A stretch of DNA of 37,158 bases from Candidatus Adlerbacteria bacterium RIFCSPHIGHO2_12_FULL_53_18 (GTDB lineage: Bacteria; Patescibacteriota; Minisyncoccia; Phycocordibacterales; SBAW01): NCBI GenBank assembly GCA_001775475.1, contig MEWW01000007.1:6519-43676 (forward strand), given 5' to 3'. How positions within the stretch are numbered: the first letter of the stretch is position 1; each line of letters begins with the position of its first letter. The position numbers were made by a program, and so were the translations under genes. The notes beneath the pieces are model-generated. The model was not told the DNA's origin. It did no database searches and saw nothing but the letters and a program-made list of their open reading frames with translations. This document shows, one piece after another, positions 18,495 to 26,655 of the stretch.

Positions 18495-18522
18495 ACAAGG
18501 CCCTCCGGGTGGAGGGCCTTGT
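18495..18522 (-). terminator. attenuator terminator hairpin in leuA leader
   Basis: ACAAGGCCCTCC-ACCC-GGAGGGCCTTGT, 12-bp perfect stem followed by TGTTTAG (weak T-tract). Confidence 0.85.
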
Positions 18523-18544
18523 GTGTATCTGGTTTCGTTAGAAT

Positions 18545-18619
18545 CTAGACACAAGCAAATCCTCCACCCTGAGTAAGGAGGAGTCCGAGGAGAACATTAG
18601 ATTGCTTGTTGCCCGACAT
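18545..18619 (-). CDS. leuL: leu operon leader peptide MSGNKQSNVLLGLLLTQGGGFACV*
   Basis: Short ORF with five Leu codons in six (CTC CTC GGA CTC CTC CTT), upstream of mutually exclusive hairpins and leuA. Confidence 0.85.
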   Translation of the reverse strand: MSGNKQSNVLLGLLLTQGGGFACV

Positions 18620-18625
18620 GTTTTG

Positions 18626-18653
18626 AGAATAACGTCTTATATAAATTTGTCAA
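18626..18653 (-). promoter_or_regulatory. leu leader promoter TTGACA-16-TATTCT
   Basis: Perfect -35; -10 four of six; located 6 nt upstream of leader peptide ATG. Confidence 0.65.
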
Positions 18654-18774
18654 CGCGTCTCGTGCGGGAGAACCTATTTCAAGCTGACGATGCTTCTAGG
18701 ATTCGAACTGATTTCGTGGCTCAAAATATAGAAACGAGAAATTGACCCGTCTTGGACGATATTGATGTCATACC

Positions 18775-18804
18775 AAAAACACGGCTCTAACTATAGAGAC
18801 GTGT
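18775..18804 (-). terminator. probable terminator downstream of tRNA-Gln
   Basis: Minus strand ACACG-T-CTCTA-TAGT-TAGAG-C-CGTGT followed by TTTT; flanking ACCAA/TTGGT extends pairing. Confidence 0.55.
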
Positions 18805-18832
18805 CTTGGTCCATCGATACTAAACTAAGCTG

Positions 18833-18903
18833 CTGCGGGTCAGGGACTCGAACCCCAATTTTCTCCTCCAGAGGGAGACGTGCTACCATTACACCAACCC
18901 GCA
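18833..18903 (-). tRNA. tRNA-Gln(CTG)
   Basis: Cloverleaf TGCGGGT...ACCCGCA, anticodon loop CTCTGGA, T-loop TTCGAGT; no encoded CCA. Confidence 0.9.
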
Positions 18904-18936
18904 ATATACCGCTATACCGTACACCAAAATGGGTTC

Positions 18937-19209
18937 TTACTCAATCGAGAGTATATAAAAACCGTATTTTTCTAAATCTTCTTTTTGTTTAAAAGTGTCT
19001 GGGCTAAATTTCCTCACATAGGTAACCTTCTTCTCAATAGTGCGTCCTGTCGGTTTGCGTGTTGTGCGGTCTTCACTATCCCACTCCTCAAGCACGAGAG
19101 TGTCGCCCTCCGCGATATCAAAATCCGCGACGCGAAATTCATACTTCTTTTTTCCTGATGCAATCGCATCAAAATAACCGGGCAATATCTTTTTTACTAT
19201 GCGTGCCAT
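18937..19209 (-). CDS. ASCH/PUA-like domain protein
   Basis: ARIVKKILPGYFDAIASGKKKYEFRVADFDIAEGDTLVLEEWD. Confidence 0.7.
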   Translation of the reverse strand: MARIVKKILPGYFDAIASGKKKYEFRVADFDIAEGDTLVLEEWDSEDRTTRKPTGRTIEKKVTYVRKFSPDTFKQKEDLEKYGFYILSIE

Positions 19210-19224
19210 TGCTAAAGTTTAGCA

Positions 19225-19896
19225 CTATCGCGGTTTTGCCAACACTTCCGTGACATAGATAGAGTCGCCGAGGATAACAACCCCAATACCTTCGTGGGTA
19301 AAGTCAGGCTCAAACATATTTTCTCGATGGCCGGGGCTCCCCATCCAGCCTGCAACGACGACAGCCGAGGCACCCTCGGCAGAAAAGTGATACTCGCGCT
19401 TCAAGAGAAAGAGGTTCTCCCCCACCATGCGCCACTTGTAGCCGGCAGAGGTGACGCGGCACGCCGAGTCGCAACCGTCTTTGTCTTCGTGCGCAAAGTA
19501 GTCGTTTGCTGCCATATCGGTTGAGTGATAGGCCGCCACTTGCGCAAGCACGTCGTCATACTCAAGTGCGTTGAGCCCTTCGCGAATGCGCTCCTCGTTT
19601 ATCCGATTATGCACCGCAAGTTCAAGCTGCTCGACATATGCTTCATCGTAGGTAACCTGCTTGGGCTCCGGAGGCGGCGTGGGCAGGTTCGAAGCTCCCA
19701 CTGGAGTATCTTCCTTCGAAAGTGGCGCTTCCTCCGCAACTTCGACCACTATCTCACTCGTGGGCGAAGTTTCCGGCTCTTGCACAGGCTCCTCCTGCGG
19801 GGAGGTTACTACGACCACAGGCGCGTGAGCGTTCTCCCACATAGCACTCGCCCATAGCAGGAGTGCTATGAGGAATATGTACAGTAGCGCCCTCAT
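19225..19896 (-). CDS. CAP/SCP-domain protein with N-terminal signal/TM
   Basis: HNRINEERIREGLNALEYDDVLAQVAAYHSTDMAANDYFAHED...GENLF...GWMGSPGHRENMF; start chosen at MRALLYIFLIALLLWAS with TACAAT 6 nt upstream. Confidence 0.88.
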   Translation of the reverse strand: MRALLYIFLIALLLWASAMWENAHAPVVVVTSPQEEPVQEPETSPTSEIVVEVAEEAPLSKEDTPVGASNLPTPPPEPKQVTYDEAYVEQLELAVHNRINEERIREGLNALEYDDVLAQVAAYHSTDMAANDYFAHEDKDGCDSACRVTSAGYKWRMVGENLFLLKREYHFSAEGASAVVVAGWMGSPGHRENMFEPDFTHEGIGVVILGDSIYVTEVLAKPR

Positions 19897-19931
19897 GGGG
19901 CTATTGTAGCAAATCGAGCGCTTATCCAGAG

Positions 19932-20528
19932 TTAGCTCCCGATGGCGTTTTGCGGACGGGTAAGATTGCCTTTGCCGCTTTCGGTGAGTACATGATACTC
20001 CCAGGTACCCCACACGCTCCAGTCTGGGTTGCCGCGGTAACGCGGGTCGGTCTCATGCACAATGAGATAATTGTAACTCCCATTGTCGTCGTACCCCGAG
20101 CAGTTGATGTTGTTCATAATCCAGCCGCTATCCATAAACGGATCATTTTCAAAGTTGCCGCGGTACTGCACTTGGTAGTCACAAGTGGTAAGTGTATCGG
20201 CGTCCAAGTCATCTACCGAACCGACAGTCCCCTGAACGCGCCCATCCCCAAGGTCCCAGTACCAGTCTCCTCCTTCATCGTATGCATATAGAGAGACGTA
20301 CTTACCGTTTACAGTAATTCCTGCATCCGGTATGCCGTTGCTGTCTGCGTCAATTTTACCGCTATCAATTTTCTTTTGCTGACCAGGCACTACCGTGCCT
20401 GCGAGCAGCCACTCGCTGTGTATAGAGGTAAGCATGGCAGCACCTACCATAACACCACCCAACACCACTGCTACAAGCAGTGGTGTTGGCGAGTATGTTG
20501 AAACTTTTTTAATTTCTTTTTCCACCAT
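19932..20528 (-). CDS. membrane-anchored hypothetical protein
   Basis: N-terminal TM, extracellular Asp/Gly-rich region DSGKIDADSNGIPDAGITVNGKYVSLYAYDEGGDWYWDLGDGRVQGTVGSVDDLDADT. Confidence 0.65.
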   Translation of the reverse strand: MVEKEIKKVSTYSPTPLLVAVVLGGVMVGAAMLTSIHSEWLLAGTVVPGQQKKIDSGKIDADSNGIPDAGITVNGKYVSLYAYDEGGDWYWDLGDGRVQGTVGSVDDLDADTLTTCDYQVQYRGNFENDPFMDSGWIMNNINCSGYDDNGSYNYLIVHETDPRYRGNPDWSVWGTWEYHVLTESGKGNLTRPQNAIGS

Positions 20529-20607
20529 AAAAAATATTAAACTAGTACTAAGTTAAGTATACAGGGTATTTTTCTCCGCAACCTAACTAATGCCCAGTTT
20601 CAGCAAC

Positions 20608-22281
20608 TCAATTTTTTGCACCGGCAAGCGCGATTTTTACAAACGCCATAAACAGCGGGTGGGGTCCTAGCGGACGCGATAGAAGTTCGGGATGAAATTG
20701 CGTTCCTAAGTAAAACGGGTGCTTGTCCTTGGGTAACTCCGCTATCTCCATAAGTTTTCCCGAGGGCGATCGGCCGGAGAATATGAGCCCTCCCTGCTCG
20801 AGCTTCTCAATGTATTCTGGGTTGACCTCGTAGCGGTGACGATGGCGCTCATCCACTTCGCTCTTGCCGTATGCCTCTTTGGCAATGGTGCCGTCTGTAA
20901 GCACTGCTTTATAGGTGCCCAGCCGCATGGTGCCGCCATAGTCTTGTTTTATGAGCTTCTCTTTTTGATCGGGCATCACGTCGATGATGGGGTGCACACT
21001 TCCAGGGTCGGTCTCTACTGTGTTTGCACCCTCTAAGCCCACTACGTTGCGCGCATACTCAACGACCGCCAGCTGCATGCCGTAGCAGAGCCCGAAGTAC
21101 GGAATCTTGTTCTCGCGGGCAAAGCGGATTACGGAGAGTATGCCGTCTATCCCTTTCTCGCCAAAACCGCCCGGCACTACCACTCCGTCAAAATCCTTAA
21201 GCTCCTCCACCTTGCGCGCGCCGCTTTCGAAATCTTTTGAGTTGATGTACGAAATTTTGACCTTTGCTCCTTGGTGTGCACCCGCATGCTTAAGTGCTTC
21301 GAGTACTGAGATGTAGGAGTCCGCGAGCGTAAATTCCCCGGTATCGAAGTACTTGCCGACAACCGCAACTTTTAGTTCGCGGGTTGCACTCTTTGACTTT
21401 TGTACAAAAGTCTCCCAGTCACCGAGATCGGTCTTGCGCTTCGGCAAACCCAGTATATCCGTCAAAATATCACCCAAGCCGTCTTTCTCGTAGTTTATGG
21501 GCACATCATAAATACTTTCGACATCCGGCGCTGAGATTACCCGCTCAGGGAGCGTGTTGCAGAAGACGGCAATCTTCTCTTTTCGCTTTTGGTCTATTGG
21601 GCGTGAGGCCCGCGCCATAATCACGTCGGCCTGCAGGCCGACGGCGTTAAGCGAGCGCGCGGCATACTGAGTGGGCTTGGTCTTCATCTCGCCGACATGC
21701 CCCGGTATTGGTACATACGAGACCATCACAATGGCAACATCGTGCGGATATTTCTGCTTCATCATGCGCGCCGCTTCAAGAAAAATGATATTTTGGTACT
21801 CGCCAATAGTGCCTCCGACTTCAGTCAGCGTGATTTCAGCGTTGGCAGTTTTTTGCGCCTCTTCTATGCGGCGGATTACTTCAAGCGGAATATCTGGCAC
21901 CACTTCGACATTCTTGCCCTTGTACTCAAGGTTGCGCTCGCGGCGGATGACCTCCTGGTACACCCTGCCGGTCGTCATGTAGTTGATGTTGGGCAAGGTT
22001 TCGCCCAAAAAGCGTTCGTAGTTGCCCATGTCCTGGTCGGTCTCGTAGCCGTCTTCCAGTACAAAAACCTCACCGTGCTCGGTGGGGTTCATCGTCCCCG
22101 CATCAACGTTGATGTAGGGGTCTATTTTTATCGCCGTTACCTTAAAACCTTTGGCTTTAAGGATCCGCGCAATGCCGGAAGTAACCACGCCTTTGCCGAT
22201 GCCGGACATGACCCCGCCGACGACAAAAACGTATTTAGGAGTTTGGCCTGGAAGTCCTTTACCTTTAAGCCAATCGAGCAT
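20608..22281 (-). CDS. pyrG: CTP synthase
   Basis: KYVFVVGGVMSGIGKGV, DPYINVDAGTMNPTEHGEVFVLEDG, GATase GLCYGMQLAVVEYARNV, FHPEL. Confidence 0.97.
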   Translation of the reverse strand: MLDWLKGKGLPGQTPKYVFVVGGVMSGIGKGVVTSGIARILKAKGFKVTAIKIDPYINVDAGTMNPTEHGEVFVLEDGYETDQDMGNYERFLGETLPNINYMTTGRVYQEVIRRERNLEYKGKNVEVVPDIPLEVIRRIEEAQKTANAEITLTEVGGTIGEYQNIIFLEAARMMKQKYPHDVAIVMVSYVPIPGHVGEMKTKPTQYAARSLNAVGLQADVIMARASRPIDQKRKEKIAVFCNTLPERVISAPDVESIYDVPINYEKDGLGDILTDILGLPKRKTDLGDWETFVQKSKSATRELKVAVVGKYFDTGEFTLADSYISVLEALKHAGAHQGAKVKISYINSKDFESGARKVEELKDFDGVVVPGGFGEKGIDGILSVIRFARENKIPYFGLCYGMQLAVVEYARNVVGLEGANTVETDPGSVHPIIDVMPDQKEKLIKQDYGGTMRLGTYKAVLTDGTIAKEAYGKSEVDERHRHRYEVNPEYIEKLEQGGLIFSGRSPSGKLMEIAELPKDKHPFYLGTQFHPELLSRPLGPHPLFMAFVKIALAGAKN

Positions 22282-22286
22282 GTATT

Positions 22287-22316
22287 GTTATACCCCAACG
22301 AAGCGAGAGAAGTCAA
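22287..22316 (-). promoter_or_regulatory. pyrG promoter TTGACT-18-TATAAC
   Basis: -10 ends 5 nt before ATG 22281; -35 inside palindrome 22309-22330. Confidence 0.55.
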
Positions 22317-22359
22317 ACTTGTTTGAATTCCGAGCGAGTGACGGGTTAAAGATCATATC

Positions 22360-23295
22360 TTATACCTTAAGATACCGCCTTACGGCAAGTGCGCTCGCGA
22401 TAGCTCCCAGCGCTACACCTGACCCTACAATAACGAGGAAAAAGAACGGGAAGTTGGTGATGTAGTAGTAGAACACGTTGACTCCGCCGAAAAATCCGAC
22501 CGTTGCGTCGCCAAGCCACCAGGTTAAAGGATAAAAGAGGACGAGTGTTATAGCGCCCGCGATGAGCCCATAGAGTATGCCTTCTACCATAAAGGGCGCC
22601 CGAATGTAGCCGCCGGTGGCACCTACAAGGCGCATCACCGAGATCTCCTCGCGGGAAGTGTAGATGGCGAGCCGCAGAGTGTTAAAACAGATGGCTATAG
22701 TGATGGCGACAAAGAGACCGATGATCGCGGCGCCGACCAGGCGTGCCGAGTCGGTAATCTGTACAAGACGGTCGATAGCCTGGCGGTGCTGCTCGTCGTA
22801 GTAGTTTATCTTTTCGATTATCTGTTCTGCTCCCGCCACGAGCGCTTCCTGCTCCTCCTGCAAGAAGTTCGCGATGCTGTCGTACTGGGTTATCTCGCGC
22901 GCCTTTACGTTAAGTACGGCGCCAAGCGGATTTTCTCCCAGCTCTTCCAAGGCCTGCAGGGTCAGCTGGTCGTTTTGGTGCCGCTCGCGAAACTCTGCCA
23001 GAGCGACCTCGCGGGAGGTGTAGTCTATTGACTCCACCTCGGGGAGAGCGGAGAGTGTTGCCTGGAGCTCGAGAATAGCGCTCTCGGGTGCCGTGGTCGT
23101 AAAGTAGATGTTCATGTCTGCTTTGTCGCGAAACTCCTCGAGCGCGGTCGAGAGGATCACCCCGCTAAAGAGAGCCAACCCTACGATAAAAAGGGTAAAG
23201 ACCATCATAAGGACCGAAGCGAAAGAGACAAAACCGTTGCGCCAAAAGTCTTGGAGCCCCGCCCGGAATATGCGCCGAATAGTTACTGCTTTCAT
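22360..23295 (-). CDS. ftsX: cell-division permease FtsX
   Basis: Four TM topology; EEISVMRLVGATGGYIRAPFMVEGILYGLIAG; adjacent to FtsE. Confidence 0.93.
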   Translation of the reverse strand: MKAVTIRRIFRAGLQDFWRNGFVSFASVLMMVFTLFIVGLALFSGVILSTALEEFRDKADMNIYFTTTAPESAILELQATLSALPEVESIDYTSREVALAEFRERHQNDQLTLQALEELGENPLGAVLNVKAREITQYDSIANFLQEEQEALVAGAEQIIEKINYYDEQHRQAIDRLVQITDSARLVGAAIIGLFVAITIAICFNTLRLAIYTSREEISVMRLVGATGGYIRAPFMVEGILYGLIAGAITLVLFYPLTWWLGDATVGFFGGVNVFYYYITNFPFFFLVIVGSGVALGAIASALAVRRYLKV

Positions 23296-23298
23296 AAT

Positions 23299-23979
23299 TT
23301 ATAGTATATATTTACCTTCCCTATCGTCGCGCACGACCTTGCCCCTGTCCATCGTAACGACGCGTTTTTTGAGACTGTCGATGACGCCCTTGTTGTGGGT
23401 GGTGAGCATGATGGTAGTGCCGAGATCGTTTATCTTTTTTAGTATCTGCACCACCTCAAAGGTATTGACCGGGTCGAGGTTGCCGGTCGGCTCGTCGGCC
23501 ACAATGACGTCGGGTTGGTTGACGATGGCGCGGGCTATAGCGACACGCTGCTGCTCGCCACCGGAGAGCTCGTCGGGAAAGTTTTCCATCTTGTCTTGCA
23601 GGTCGACGAGCTCCAAGACATGCGGCACGTCGGAGAGTATCTCTTCCTCACTGCGGCCTGCGGCCTCCATGGCAAATGCGACATTTTCAAACGCGGTTCG
23701 GTTGGGGAGGAGCCTGAAGTCTTGAAAGACGGTGCCGATTTTGCGGCGCAGGTCGCCCATACGGCGCGGGTGCATCTCATGGACGTTCATCGACTCAAAA
23801 AAGACGGAGCCCGAGGTGGGGCGCTCTTCTGCGAGCAACATCTTAACCAAGGTGGTCTTGCCCGCACCGGAGTGGCCGACGATAGAAATAAACTCTCCCG
23901 GCTCAATCGAGAAGGAGACGTCCTGAAGCGCAACAGAGCTGTCGCTGTAGACCTTAGTGACCCGGTCGAAGTAAATCAT
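23299..23979 (-). CDS. ftsE: cell-division ATP-binding protein FtsE
   Basis: GHSGAGKTTLVKMLLAEERPTSG, LSGGEQQRVAIARAIVNQPDVIVADEPTGNLDP. Confidence 0.95.
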   Translation of the reverse strand: MIYFDRVTKVYSDSSVALQDVSFSIEPGEFISIVGHSGAGKTTLVKMLLAEERPTSGSVFFESMNVHEMHPRRMGDLRRKIGTVFQDFRLLPNRTAFENVAFAMEAAGRSEEEILSDVPHVLELVDLQDKMENFPDELSGGEQQRVAIARAIVNQPDVIVADEPTGNLDPVNTFEVVQILKKINDLGTTIMLTTHNKGVIDSLKKRVVTMDRGKVVRDDREGKYIL

Positions 23980-23994
23980 GACAACCCGTATATT

Positions 23995-24858
23995 TTACTG
24001 TGCTTTAAGGAATGGCTCAAGGTTGCCCTCAAGGACACCTTCGGCGTCATGCACCTCTACGCCACTACGGTGGTCTTTGACGAGCTTATACGGATGAAGG
24101 ACATAGGATCGGATCTGGCTCCCCCACTCGATTTTGCCCCCTTGGATGGAGAGATCGGCTATTTTCTCCTTGCGTTCCTCCTGGAGCTGGCGTAGAAGCT
24201 TTGCTTTAAGTATGGAAAGTGCTTTCTCTTTGTTGGCGCCCTGCGTACGCTCGCCGTCGACATGCGCGGAGAGGCCTGTCGGGGTGTGTACGATGCGCAC
24301 TGCTGTCTCGCGCTTGTTGACGTTCTGCCCGCCAGGGCCGCCAGAGCGCGCAACCGATATTTCAAGATCATTCTCAGGAATTTCGACACCGGAGACTTTT
24401 TCGATAACCGGGAGGACCTCGACCAGCACAAAGGAGGTGTGGCGCTTTGCATTGGCATTAAAGGGCGAGATGCGCACCAGGCGGTGCACGCCGTACTCAT
24501 CTTTGAGTGTGCCGTACGCTTTTTTGCCTTCTATCTCAACTGAGAGGTTGCGATAGCCGCCATGGTCGTTCTCATTTTTATGCAACACGCGTATACCCCA
24601 GCCATGTTTCTCGCAGAATTTGCGATACATGTCATAGAGGATGCGGGCAAAGTCTTCAGCATCATCGCCGCCCGCGCCTGCGACGATTGAGAGCACCGCA
24701 TTGCCTGTGTCGTACTTGCTGCCACCTTCGGCTTCAGTTTTGAGGTCGTGGAGCTCGCGAATACGTGCCTGAGCTTGCTCAGGAATAGCCCAAAAATCCG
24801 GGGCCTGCATGGCGCTCTCCAGTTCTTTTATACGCGCTTCTCGTTCTTCTTTTGTCAT
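23995..24858 (-). CDS. prfB: peptide chain release factor 2, short form lacking most of domain 1
   Basis: SPF stop-codon recognition motif ([15 protein letters not shown]), [24 protein letters not shown]; only ~45 aa precede the core; tRNA gene lies 4 nt upstream of the ATG. Confidence 0.9.
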   Translation of the reverse strand: MTKEEREARIKELESAMQAPDFWAIPEQAQARIRELHDLKTEAEGGSKYDTGNAVLSIVAGAGGDDAEDFARILYDMYRKFCEKHGWGIRVLHKNENDHGGYRNLSVEIEGKKAYGTLKDEYGVHRLVRISPFNANAKRHTSFVLVEVLPVIEKVSGVEIPENDLEISVARSGGPGGQNVNKRETAVRIVHTPTGLSAHVDGERTQGANKEKALSILKAKLLRQLQEERKEKIADLSIQGGKIEWGSQIRSYVLHPYKLVKDHRSGVEVHDAEGVLEGNLEPFLKAQ

Positions 24859-24861
24859 TTC

Positions 24862-24937
24862 TGGAGCCAGCGGCCGGGATTGAACCGGCGACCTCCTCGT
24901 TACGAATGAGGTGCTCTACCAACTGAGCTACGCTGGC
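24862..24937 (-). tRNA. tRNA-Thr(CGT), CCA encoded
   Basis: GCCAGCG...CGCTGGC, loop TTCGTAA, T-loop TTCAATC. Confidence 0.9.
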
Positions 24938-24962
24938 GTACACTTCTTAATTATAAAGAAGT

Positions 24963-25038
24963 TGGAGCCGTTGGCCGGGATCGAACCGGCGACCTGCTCC
25001 TTACCATGGAGCTGCTCTACCATCTGAGCTACAACGGC
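24963..25038 (-). tRNA. tRNA-Thr(GGT), CCA encoded
   Basis: GCCGTTG...CAACGGC, loop ATGGTAA, T-loop TTCGATC. Confidence 0.92.
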
Positions 25039-25091
25039 GATACACAAGGCAGAGTAACGCAATCGGGGCGTTTTTTCAATCAGTAAAATTG

Positions 25092-25229
25092 TTACGAAAC
25101 CAGGCCAACAATTGAGCGGGCAAAGTTGAGTATCATCGAGAGAACGGCGATAAAAAAATTGATGATAAGCTCCAAAAGCCCGAGCAGGAAGCTGAGCAGC
25201 ATCGAAAATAAATTACTAATGACATCCAT
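25092..25229 (-). CDS. 45-aa very hydrophobic peptide downstream of C39-like peptidase gene
   Basis: Not in ORF track. MDVISNLFSMLLSFLLGLLELIINFFIAVLSMILNFARSIVGLVS*; 15 nt gap from the peptidase gene. Confidence 0.5.
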   Translation of the reverse strand: MDVISNLFSMLLSFLLGLLELIINFFIAVLSMILNFARSIVGLVS

Positions 25230-25244
25230 GTGCAAAGTATAGCA

Positions 25245-25706
25245 CTAGGTGTGTGCAGGAGTGGCAACGGTCATCAACATCCGCTCGCCGTACTGCCCTA
25301 TCTCATTATCTTTCCATCGTTCTTCAAACTCGACCTTGGGTATCTCCAGGTTGTCGCCATGCCAGGGGTCGATAAGCACAATCTCCGCTTCGCCCACCGT
25401 ACGCACGAGAGCATAGTGCGGGTCCCCCTCTCGCTCAAGATAACCGACAATAACAACACCTCTGCCAAGCGCTTCAGCTAAGTCTCCCCATTCGGCATTA
25501 TTTTTACGGTCTATAACAAATCCGCGCTGCTTAAAAAACTTTTCAAGTTCTTTCGCACTCGTGCCAACCACCATGTCAATCTCAAGCTCCTTGGCAATCT
25601 CCTGCTGGGTAAGCTCCGTGCCAAAACGCTTCAGTACCATCTGTACCACCGCCGGCCCACAGTAATGATCATTTTCTTGAAATCGATGTACGACTTCCAT
25701 ACCCAA
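25245..25706 (-). CDS. C39-like (Peptidase_C39_2-type) cysteine peptidase, no signal sequence
   Basis: VVHRFQENDHYCGPAVVQMVLKRFG (Cys), DPHYALVRTVG (His), LIDPWHGD (Asp). Confidence 0.8.
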   Translation of the reverse strand: MGMEVVHRFQENDHYCGPAVVQMVLKRFGTELTQQEIAKELEIDMVVGTSAKELEKFFKQRGFVIDRKNNAEWGDLAEALGRGVVIVGYLEREGDPHYALVRTVGEAEIVLIDPWHGDNLEIPKVEFEERWKDNEIGQYGERMLMTVATPAHT

Positions 25707-25712
25707 ATCTTG

Positions 25713-25784
25713 TTGCGGGGGCCGGAATCGAACCGGCTATCTTCAGGTTATGAGCCTGACGAGGTACCACTCCTCCACCCCGCG
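25713..25784 (-). tRNA. initiator tRNA-fMet(CAT)
   Basis: C1:A72 mismatch (CGCGGGG...CCCCGCA), loop CTCATAA, T-loop TTCGATT. Confidence 0.92.
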
Positions 25785-25858
25785 ATATAAATTCAGCATA
25801 GCAGAAAAATACGGACCCGTCTAGCGGGAACGCCAAAAATGTAGTATTTTTGACTCAC

Positions 25859-25932
25859 GTCGGCGTAGCTCAGGTAGTTAGAGCATGGCACTCATAAAGC
25901 CAAGGTCGAAGGTGCAAGTCCTTCCGCCGACA
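25859..25932 (+). tRNA. tRNA with CAT anticodon (elongator Met or Ile2)
   Basis: GTCGGCG...CGCCGAC, loop CTCATAA; T-loop TGCAAGT. Confidence 0.88.
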
Positions 25933-25976
25933 CCCGTTTCGTTTTATCTGCTTTTAGGCTAAGATACGAGACGTTT

Positions 25977-26050
25977 GCGGGAGTAGCTCAACTGGTTAGA
26001 GCGCCGCCCTGTCACGGCGGAGGTTGCGGGTTCAAGTCCCGTCTCTCGCG
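25977..26050 (+). tRNA. tRNA-Asp(GTC)
   Basis: GCGGGAG...CTCTCGC, loop CTGTCAC, T-loop TTCAAGT. Confidence 0.93.
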
Positions 26051-26064
26051 CAGCAAGTATTGGT

Positions 26065-26643
26065 CTAAATATAATTGAATTCTTCAAACACGCGGCCATA
26101 CTGGTCGATGGTCGCGCGCACGTCGCGCTCGGTGAGTTGCAGTCCTTCGCCGCCGTGCGCGACGTCGTTGCGCATCTTGTGCGCCTTCCATGCCAGGTCG
26201 AGCGTCGTAAACTGCAGAGGATTTGCGTCTTTGAGCTGGTCGCCAATCGTTGCACCGCGGTAGCCTTGGCTCGTCAGCAAGTCGCCGAGCATTACATCCG
26301 CTTCGATAATAGCGCGCCGCCAGTCGCTCTCTTGCGGCGAGGCTGCAAGCATAACAATGGTCTCCCATCGTGAGTTGCCCTTTTCGAGTTCCGGCTCTTC
26401 GAGCGGTGTCAGAAGCGAGGCTTCCTGGCCAAAGCCTTCGTGCTCGACAAACACGATACGGATGCGCGTGTAGACGACAAACGCAAGAAATATAACGGAG
26501 AGTGTAAAACCGAGGAGTATAATCTGTCCGCCCCAGTACATAAACTCGTACGGCACTTCCTCCACGTCAACGTTCAAGCCCGTAACGAGCTCGTAGACGC
26601 GCAAAATAATATACTCAAGGTTAAGGAAGTCGACGTTCTGCAT
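26065..26643 (-). CDS. hypothetical membrane protein
   Basis: One TM (YWGGQIILLGFTLSVIFLAFVVYTRIRIV) and a cytosolic helical domain; TAGAAT 6 nt upstream of ATG. Confidence 0.7.
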   Translation of the reverse strand: MQNVDFLNLEYIILRVYELVTGLNVDVEEVPYEFMYWGGQIILLGFTLSVIFLAFVVYTRIRIVFVEHEGFGQEASLLTPLEEPELEKGNSRWETIVMLAASPQESDWRRAIIEADVMLGDLLTSQGYRGATIGDQLKDANPLQFTTLDLAWKAHKMRNDVAHGGEGLQLTERDVRATIDQYGRVFEEFNYI

Positions 26644-26655
26644 ATGTGCATTCTA

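Noticed and set aside
18690-18730. tRNA T-arm-like remnant (aggattcgaactgatttcg)
   Set aside because: Only a short resemblance; no acceptor or anticodon stems could be built, so no tRNA fragment or attachment site is claimed.
24862-26050. tRNA cluster as a possible integrative-element attachment site
   Set aside because: No integrase and no direct repeat of a tRNA 3' end were found nearby.
25959-26255. 98-aa minus ORF ending ...ETGLEPATSAVTGRRSNQLSYSRKRLVS
   Set aside because: This is antisense translation of the tRNA-Asp gene (a well-known spurious ORF type), and it also overlaps the real gene 26065..26643.
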